The notes under the pieces: generated by a model
The model's database searches: none
Told to the model about the DNA's origin: nothing
The model's input: the letters and a program-made list of their open reading frames with translations, nothing else
Program-made: the position numbers and the translations under genes
NCBI GenBank assembly: GCA_934454435.1
Contig: CAKSGA010000107.1
Coordinates: 1-7,222, forward strand
Direction of reading: 5' to 3'
DNA: 7,222 nucleotides
From: an uncultured Oscillospiraceae bacterium
GTDB taxonomy: Bacteria > Bacillota > Clostridia > Oscillospirales > Ruminococcaceae
Part shown: one piece after another, positions 1-7,222 of the stretch
How the letters are laid out: the number at the start of each line of letters is the position of its first letter
Position numbering within the stretch: the stretch's first letter is position 1

Positions 1-4357
<4,357 letters not shown>

Positions 4358-4363
<6 letters not shown>

Positions 4364-4373
4364 TTTTTCACGC
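4358..4373 (+). terminator. Short hairpin over the regulator stop codon (weak terminator candidate)
   Basis: GCGTGA (4358-4363) and TCACGC (4368-4373) form a perfect 6-bp stem with a TTTT loop, and the stop TGA is part of the stem. No T-tract follows (ATTCTCTCC), so intrinsic termination would be weak. It may protect the 3' end or be chance. Confidence 0.3.
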
Positions 4374-4390
4374 ATTCTCTCCAGCGGTAC

Positions 4391-4419
4391 TTGAATTTTC
4401 TGACATAATGTGCTATAAT
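4391..4419 (+). promoter_or_regulatory. Promoter of the response regulator gene, extended -10 type
   Basis: TTGAAT (4391-4396), a 17-base spacer, then a perfect TATAAT (4414-4419) preceded by TGC, giving the extended -10 form TGnTATAAT. The start would be near 4426, about 20 bases before the ATG at 4448. This makes the gene an independent transcription unit although it follows the regulator on the same strand. Confidence 0.82.
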
Positions 4420-4447
4420 ATTTATAACTAAAATCAAGGAGTCGAAA

Positions 4448-4825
4448 ATGAAAAAAAGAATAATGGTCGTTGACGATGACAAGATAACTTTAAGGATGTG
4501 TGACTTCATTCTGAAAAAGCATGATTTTGAAGTAGTAGGAATGAGTACGGGACAGAACTGTCTGGATTATCTGAGCGACGCTTCTAATCCTCCCGTTGAC
4601 TGCATAGTATTAGATATTGAAATGCCACTGATGAACGGTTTTGAAGTTCTGGCAAGCATAAGGAAAATAGACAGGCTGAAAGATATCCCCGTGATGTTTC
4701 TGACTGCCACGACAACTCAGGCGAATGTCCGTGAAGCTATAAGGCTGGGCGTGACTACCTATCTGAGAAAACCGTTCCTTCCAAAAGACTTTTCGGCAAA
4801 AGTCCTGAAACTTCTTGGAAATTGA
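4448..4825 (+). CDS. Stand-alone receiver-domain response regulator (125 aa, CheY/Spo0F-like)
   Basis: A single REC domain and nothing else. Acidic pocket D9-D10-D11 (VVDDD), phosphoacceptor D56 in IVLDIEMPLMNG, switch threonine T86 in MFLTA, aromatic Y105 and lysine K108 in LRKPF are all present, so it should be phosphorylated by a histidine kinase. There is no DNA-binding or enzymatic output domain; such proteins act by protein contact (CheY) or as phosphorelay links (Spo0F). No kinase or phosphotransferase gene is visible nearby, so its partner is elsewhere. AAGGAG (4436-4441) precedes the ATG at good spacing, and it has its own promoter. Which pathway it serves cannot be told from the sequence. 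Confidence 0.93.
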   Translation: MKKRIMVVDDDKITLRMCDFILKKHDFEVVGMSTGQNCLDYLSDASNPPVDCIVLDIEMPLMNGFEVLASIRKIDRLKDIPVMFLTATTTQANVREAIRLGVTTYLRKPFLPKDFSAKVLKLLGN

Positions 4826-4923
4826 TCAGCCATCTTCTTCCGCAGTTCTTAAATTATGGCATTTTTGCCTTTGCAATTATGCACTTAATTCCCCTCGAAC
4901 CCGTACTATTAAGCGATTTATTG

Positions 4924-4950
4924 AAAATCTTAAAAAAAATTAGATTTTTT
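4924..4950 (+). terminator. AT-only hairpin before the tRNA promoter (weak terminator or UP element)
   Basis: AAAATCT (4924-4930) pairs with AGATTTT (4942-4948) around an 11-base A-rich loop, and further Ts follow. It could end response-regulator transcripts, but the stem has little GC. The same A/T tracts, just upstream of the -35 box at 4962, could act as an UP element for the tRNA promoter. The rest of 4826-4961 shows no gene. Confidence 0.3.
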
Positions 4951-4961
4951 CAAAAAAACTA

Positions 4962-4990
4962 TTGACAAATCGGCTAGTCCGTGATATAAT
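4962..4990 (+). promoter_or_regulatory. Consensus stable-RNA promoter for the tRNA pair
   Basis: TTGACA (4962-4967), 17 bases, TATAAT (4985-4990): a perfect match to the sigma-A consensus in both boxes and spacing, with A/T tracts upstream. The start would be near 4997. The leader of about 50 bases contains TCAGG (5001-5005) and CCTGA (5026-5030), which can pair into a small hairpin before the first tRNA. Confidence 0.92.
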
Positions 4991-5049
4991 AATATAGTCG
5001 TCAGGGACAAGGACAAAACCAAAGACCTGATGAGATAAAAAAATGAGAT

Positions 5050-5125
5050 GCTGCTATGGCTCAGTTGGTAGAGCACATCCTTGGTAAGGATGAGGTCATC
5101 GGTTCGACTCCGATTAGCAGCTCCA
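5050..5125 (+). tRNA. tRNA-Thr (anticodon GGT)
   Basis: A full cloverleaf: acceptor GCTGCTA pairs perfectly with TAGCAGC (5115-5121), discriminator T, and encoded CCA (5123-5125). D-stem GCTC/GAGC, anticodon stem CATCC/GGATG with loop TTGGTAA (anticodon GGT, reads ACC/ACU), and T-arm ATCGG-TTCGACT-CCGAT. It is 76 nt long. Confidence 0.97.
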
Positions 5126-5133
5126 TTTTTTTT

Positions 5134-5222
5134 GGAGAGGTATCGAAGCGGTCATAACGAGGCGGTCTTGAAAACCGTTTGGGGGCAACTCCACATGGGT
5201 TCGAATCCCTTCCTCTCCGCCA
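5134..5222 (+). tRNA. tRNA-Ser (anticodon TGA)
   Basis: Acceptor GGAGAGG pairs with CCTCTCC (5212-5218), discriminator G, and encoded CCA (5220-5222). Anticodon stem GCGGT/ACCGT holds loop CTTGAAA (anticodon TGA, reads UCA). The long variable arm (TGGGGGCAACTCCA) is typical of class II tRNA-Ser, and the T-loop TTCGAAT is canonical. It is 89 nt long. Only eight Ts separate it from tRNA-Thr, so both come from one transcript. Confidence 0.97.
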
Positions 5223-5231
5223 CAACACTAT

Positions 5232-5265
5232 AGAACCGCATTACCGTGCGGTTCTTTTCTTTTTA
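5232..5265 (+). terminator. Rho-independent terminator of the tRNA unit
   Basis: AGAACCGCA (5232-5240) and TGCGGTTCT (5247-5255) form a perfect 9-bp stem with loop TTACCG, followed by a T-rich run TTTCTTTTT. It begins ten bases after the tRNA-Ser CCA. Confidence 0.93.
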
Positions 5266-5292
5266 TCCCCGAACACCCCGAATTATCAAGGG

Positions 5293-5322
5293 AAAAATCC
5301 CCGGAGCCTGCGCCCCGGGGAT
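5293..5322 (-). terminator. Rho-independent terminator closing the prophage segment
   Basis: Read on the minus strand, ATCCCCGG (5322-5315) and CCGGGGAT (5304-5297) form an 8-bp GC-rich stem with a 10-base loop, followed by Ts (5297-5293). It lies six bases after the stop of the last phage frame at 5329, and faces the tRNA terminator across about 27 bases. Confidence 0.85.
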
Positions 5323-5328
5323 ACCTCA

Positions 5329-5520
5329 TTATATGGTTTTTACGCTGCACCCCAGCGCCTGGAGCTGCCTGGTGATCTCGTCCGCCTTGCCCTGAGCGAC
5401 GGTGATCTCCGCAGAGAGCGTCACCTGTTTCTCCCCGCTGACCTGAGCCCTGAACCAGTCCATATCCCGCCCGAACCTGCGGAGCCAGTGGTCGCAGTCA
5501 GCATTGTTGCTGGCGTAGCC
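5329..5520 (-). pseudogene. C-terminal phage protein fragment, possibly an endolysin tail
   Basis: This is a coherent reading of about 63 codons ending TAA just before a terminator. It reads GYASNNADCDHWLRRFG, then DMDWFRAQVSGEK, then a short alpha/beta-looking end VTLSAEITVAQGKADEITRQ and LQALGCSVKTI. The frame stays open further upstream, but from about 5521 on the sequence matches the holin in another frame. It has no start of its own. The place after a holin suggests the end of a phage cell-wall hydrolase, with the catalytic part lost, but no catalytic motif is visible and I do not recognise the domain. Adding one G in the run at 5519-5522 would fuse it in frame to the holin. Confidence 0.5.
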
Positions 5521-5750
5521 CCGCCGACCACCACAAGCAGCCACATGCAGACCTTTTTCACGATACCCCGGAACGACTTGTAGCTGCTTATCTTCTCGGA
5601 GCGGTATTTTGCCGCTGCTAACCCGGTGCCGTAATCTATGAACTTGAACTGGAGCAGCACCAGCAGCAGGAATGGCACAGCGACCACGCCGAGCCACGCA
5701 AACAGCGCCGACAAAAGTGCCGTAAAACCTACCTTTTCGAGCTTGTCCAT
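5421..5750 (-). pseudogene. Phage holin, broken after its conserved core (holin_4_1-like)
   Basis: Holins form membrane holes that let phage lysis enzymes reach the wall. The start ATG at 5750 has AAGGAGG at good spacing. Residues about 9-36 form a membrane segment (LFAWLGVVAVPFLLLVLL). Then comes the family core IDYGTGLAAAKYRSEKISSY, followed by KSFRGIVKKVCMWLLVVVG (about 58-76), matching the D-x-x-T-G-x-x-A-A-K ... S-S-x-K-x-x-R-G-x-x-K-K pattern of Pfam PF05105. Intact members run to about 140 residues with more membrane segments. Here the match stops at residue 76 and the frame continues with low-complexity residues (GGATPATMLTATTGSAGSGG) to a stop at 5421. Probably inactive through deletion or frameshift near 5520. 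Confidence 0.75.
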
Positions 5751-5967
5751 ATTATGTACCCTCCTTCAAGCGCTGCGATGCGTGCTTCCAGCGCCGCCAG
5801 CTTTGCCTCCGTGTATGTTCCCACGCTTGCGGCATTGTAGTTATCTGATACATTGTGCCAGGCTCGGGCGTAGATACGTTAGGATCACTTGAAGGCGACA
5901 CTCGCCCTCCGGCGGTCTGTGCGCCGCCCTGCTCCTGTGTGGTCTGGGTCGTCTGTTCGTCTGCCAT
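5729..5967 (-). pseudogene. Small coiled-coil phage protein upstream of the holin, frameshifted
   Basis: It starts at ATG 5967 with GGAGG five bases upstream and reads MADEQTTQTTQEQGGAQ, a polar Gln/Thr-rich start, to about SPSSDPNVSTP. After that the starting frame turns into Arg/Trp-rich text (HTRRQSWRRWKHASQRLKEG) and stops at 5752. Another frame, open from 5878 to 5729, reads RAWHNVSDNYNAASVGTYTE and then AKLAALEARIAALEGG, a clear heptad coiled coil. The gene must therefore have switched frame near 5860-5880; one extra base, for example in the CCC run at about 5866-5868, rejoins the two halves. The repaired protein would overlap the holin start by 22 bases. Its place suggests a lysis-associated or tail-end protein, but the family is not recognised. 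Confidence 0.6.
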
Positions 5968-5994
5968 TGTTACCTCCGTTTATAGCCTGTCGGC

Positions 5995-6084
5995 TTATTC
6001 CATGCGGCTTTTTACGTCGTCAGCGTGTTTCGGACAATAAAAAAGCAACCGTTTCCGTTTTGGAAATAGTTGCTGAATTATCAT
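5995..6084 (-). CDS. Possible 29-residue ORF overlapping the 38-residue gene by ATGA
   Basis: The ATG at 6084 overlaps the stop of the upstream 38-residue ORF. The frame reads MIIQQLFPKRKRLLFYCPKH and ends ADDVKSRME, 28 bases before the next gene. The overlap and the natural-looking sequence argue for a gene. Against it, there is no clear ribosome binding site and a terminator-like hairpin lies within it. It is either a translationally coupled micro-protein or a chance frame; I cannot decide. Confidence 0.3.
   Translation of the reverse strand: MIIQQLFPKRKRLLFYCPKHADDVKSRME
6039..6074 (-). terminator. Rho-independent terminator after the 38-residue gene
   Basis: On the minus strand, AGCAAC (6074-6069) and GTTGCT (6049-6044) form the outer stem and TTTCC (6066-6062) with GGAAA (6056-6052) the inner stem, around loop AAAAC. 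A two-base internal mismatch lies between them. A six-T tract (6044-6039) follows. It lies seven bases after the stop at 6081. Confidence 0.75.
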
Positions 6085-6197
6085 ATTCTTCTGCGTTTTC
6101 TCGAAAAGCAGAAGCTCCTGCCAAACAGGTTTATCTGAAACCATGCTTCGGCATATCTTACGCCCCTTTCAGTGTATACAGTAAGGTAATGGTGCAT
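6081..6197 (-). CDS. Small basic protein, 38 aa, phage-associated, function unknown
   Basis: ATG at 6197 is preceded by AAAGGAGAA at ideal spacing. The protein begins MHHYLTVYTERGVRYAEAWF, continues QINLFGRSFCFSR and ends with a run of basic residues (KRRRI). A beta-rich N-terminal half with several aromatic residues followed by a strongly basic tail suggests nucleic-acid or membrane contact, but that is inference. It reads like a real gene: good start signal, non-random composition, and a terminator directly behind it. Another terminator lies immediately upstream of its ribosome binding site, so its transcription must come by read-through or from a promoter before that hairpin (a weak pair TTGAAC / TAAAAA with 17-base spacing ends near 6270). 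I do not know the family by name. Confidence 0.6.
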   Translation of the reverse strand: MHHYLTVYTERGVRYAEAWFQINLFGRSFCFSRKRRRI

Positions 6198-6217
6198 TTC
6201 GTTCTCCTTTCAGACAT

Positions 6218-6243
6218 AAAAAAAGCGCCCCGTCGTAGCGCTT
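6218..6243 (-). terminator. Rho-independent terminator or attenuator between two small genes
   Basis: On the minus strand, AAGCGC (6243-6238) and GCGCTT (6228-6223) form the stem with a 9-base loop, followed by a T-tract to 6218. It lies 25 bases after the stop of the 58-residue gene and only eight bases before the ribosome binding site of the next one, so read-through here would set expression of the small gene behind it. Confidence 0.8.
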
Positions 6244-6268
6244 GGTTATTAAAAGCAAAACTGCCTTT

Positions 6269-6445
6269 TTACGGGCGGTCTGTTTTCTGTTCAAAGTGAT
6301 AGTCTTTGCTTTTGCAGTCGGGGTGCGACTTATCTTCTTTGAATATTTCATCTGGAATGCCTTTTGGATATGCTTTACATTTGTGTTCAAAGGTAAAGTC
6401 AAAAATGAAATGTTTGCACCCAACGCATTTGCATTCAGTCAGCAT
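6269..6445 (-). CDS. Small cysteine-rich protein, 58 aa, possible zinc-binding, phage-associated
   Basis: It begins MLTECKCVGCKHFIFDFTF, then EHKCKAYPKGIPDEIFKEDK and SHPDCKSKDYHFEQKTD. C-x2-C-K-H near the start, C-x-A-Y-P-K-G-I-P-D-E-I in the middle and H-P-D-C later resemble a widespread family of short Cys-rich proteins in phages and bacteria; the spacing of Cys and His suggests one bound metal ion. No function is established to my knowledge. The frame also has a GTG at 6454, but ATG 6445 is preferred because AAAGGGTGAT ends a few bases before it. The upstream phage gene, read in its shifted frame, stops at 6451, five bases before this ATG, so the two are packed like an operon. A terminator follows. 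Confidence 0.75.
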   Translation of the reverse strand: MLTECKCVGCKHFIFDFTFEHKCKAYPKGIPDEIFKEDKSHPDCKSKDYHFEQKTDRP

Positions 6446-6450
6446 ATTTA

Positions 6451-7222
6451 TCACCCTTTCTTTGCGATATTGATTATAGTTTCTTTCAGCTTTCCCTGCT
6501 TTGGCGACAACTTCTTCGCAGAAAGCAAATCTGCAACATATTCGTGCATATCTTTCCTTGCGTTATCTGACACCGCCGGGAGATTTTGTCTTCGTATCTC
6601 AGTAGCTATCTTCGATTTTTTTTGTCTATAGCGTCCTGCGTTAGAAGATGTGCGTATTCGTGAGATGATACGTAATCAATTCTGTTGCACCCTTTTGGAA
6701 TGTGACTGGTCTTTTCCCATTCATCAAGAACGGCTTGAAGCGCTCCCGGGCGATTAAGGTACTGAACATTAAGTCGCAACTCATTCCCCACAGTTTCAGC
6801 GGCAGTTTTAGCGTCGCCGTAATCAAGCAGCGATATCCGTGCAAAACGCTTACCGTGTTTTTCAGACAGTTCCTCGACTTTTGACAGAAGCTCATGCGCC
6901 CGTCTGCCGTTTTTGAGCTTGTCAATGCCGGATATGTGACTGATACCCATTTTTTCAGCAGCATACTGCTTCAACTCGCTAACGCTCTTCTCGTCTACCA
7001 CTTCGTCAAAGTCACGATAGTTGAATGTCTTTTTTTGTGCGAGCTGCCTTGCTTTTATTATACCACTTTCACCGGATTTGTCAAGAGCTTTCTTCGGCGT
7101 AGCAGCCCCGTAAGTTCTCACCCTATCCGACCGATATTTCAGCCCGTTGCTGTCGCAGTATGATTTCAGCACCTTGTTCTGCTCGGTCATTTTCCGGCGG
7201 ACTTCCTTTGCGCCCTCGGTAT
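6451..7222 (-). pseudogene. Phage minor-capsid-like gene with a HEYAH zinc-peptidase end, frameshifted at an A8 run (5' end outside the window)
   Basis: The frame is open to the right edge, so the ATG at 7190 is probably internal. TEGAKEVRRKMTEQNKVLKS and YCDSNGLKYRSDRVR resemble the end of phage minor capsid (head) proteins. A downstream domain has a conserved-looking core RISLLDYGDAKTAAETVGNE, then IDYVSSHEYAHLLTQDAIDK. HEYAH (6662-6648) fits the HExxH zinc motif. This frame then stops TAG at 6606. One frame back, after eight As (6623-6616), the protein continues SKIATEIRRQNLPAVSDNAR, KDMHEYVADLLSAKKLSPKQ and GKLKETIINIAKKG to a TGA at 6451, just before the next gene. HEYVAD may supply the third zinc ligand (ExxAD, as in M48-type gluzincins). 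The zero-frame product therefore lacks it unless slippage occurs. Confidence 0.6.

Larger units (their letters stand above)
5266..7222 (-). mobile_element. Degraded prophage remnant next to a tRNA gene (right end outside the window)
   Basis: All recognisable frames here lie on the minus strand and look phage-derived: a head/minor-capsid-like 3' part at the right edge, several very small ORFs, a coiled-coil protein, a holin and a short tail that may be an endolysin end. Holin followed by a lysis enzyme is the usual lysis-module order in phages of Gram-positive bacteria. Three genes switch reading frame, so the element is probably dead. The head-type gene lies only about 1 kb from the lysis genes, and no tail genes are seen between them, so large internal deletions are inferred. 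tRNA genes are common integration sites, but no repeated tRNA end was found in the window. The left boundary is a guess. Confidence 0.6.

Noticed and set aside
4996..5049. Leader between the tRNA promoter and tRNA-Thr considered as a T-box or other riboswitch
   Set aside because: It is only about 50 bases, with one small hairpin and no T-box motif or terminator/antiterminator pair.
5293..6243. Several hairpins considered as a CRISPR array or repeat family
   Set aside because: The hairpins differ in sequence and spacing, and each fits a terminator with a T-tract. There is no repeated unit.
5638..6299. Overlapping plus-strand frames across the phage segment
   Set aside because: They oppose the minus-strand genes with ribosome binding sites and terminators, and read through terminator stems as low-quality sequence.
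6169..6423. Minus-strand 84-codon frame beginning MGANISF
   Set aside because: It overlaps the Cys-rich gene in another frame and crosses its terminator. The Cys-rich frame has the better start and motifs.

Overview
The window looks like chromosome of a gut-type Firmicute, most likely Clostridia of the Ruminococcus/Oscillospiraceae kind. This is inferred from strong AGGAGG-type ribosome binding sites, textbook sigma-A promoters, CCA-encoding tRNA genes, a lactose/galactoside utilisation locus and phage genes of a Gram-positive lysis type. No marker gene fixes the genus.

Layout. (1) Positions 1-3424, minus strand: a two-gene glycoside hydrolase family 2 (GH2) operon. It holds a complete 999-residue LacZ-type beta-galactosidase and, overlapping it by ATGA, the first 142 residues of a second GH2 enzyme that leaves the window on the left. 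(2) Positions 3425-3544: a 120-bp divergent control region. It has two near-consensus promoters facing away from each other, whose -35 boxes sit in the two arms of a perfect 7-bp inverted repeat. (3) Positions 3545-4363, plus strand: an AraC-family regulator, the obvious candidate controller of the GH2 operon. (4) Positions 4448-4825, plus strand: a stand-alone single-domain response regulator with its own promoter. (5) Positions 4962-5265, plus strand: a stable-RNA unit with a consensus promoter, tRNA-Thr(GGT), an eight-T spacer, tRNA-Ser(TGA) and a strong terminator. (6) Positions 5293-7222, minus strand: a decayed prophage segment pointing towards the tRNAs. From right to left it holds the 3' part of a phage head/minor-capsid gene with a putative zinc-peptidase end, three small ORFs, a coiled-coil protein, a holin fragment and the tail of what may be an endolysin, closed by a terminator.

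How it fits together. The lacZ/GH2/AraC part is a sugar-responsive catabolic unit: the sensor-like cupin domain of the regulator probably reads a galactoside or its product, and both enzymes lack an export signal in the part visible. The phage part is broken. Three of its genes change reading frame, each time in the same direction (one base too few). One break lies in an A8 run, where ribosomal or transcriptional slippage is an alternative to simple decay. The bacterial genes next door are all intact. I see no complete new defence or mobile system. The most unusual points are the symmetric shared promoter, the A8 frameshift in the phage peptidase and the tightly packed small ORFs with terminators between or inside them.
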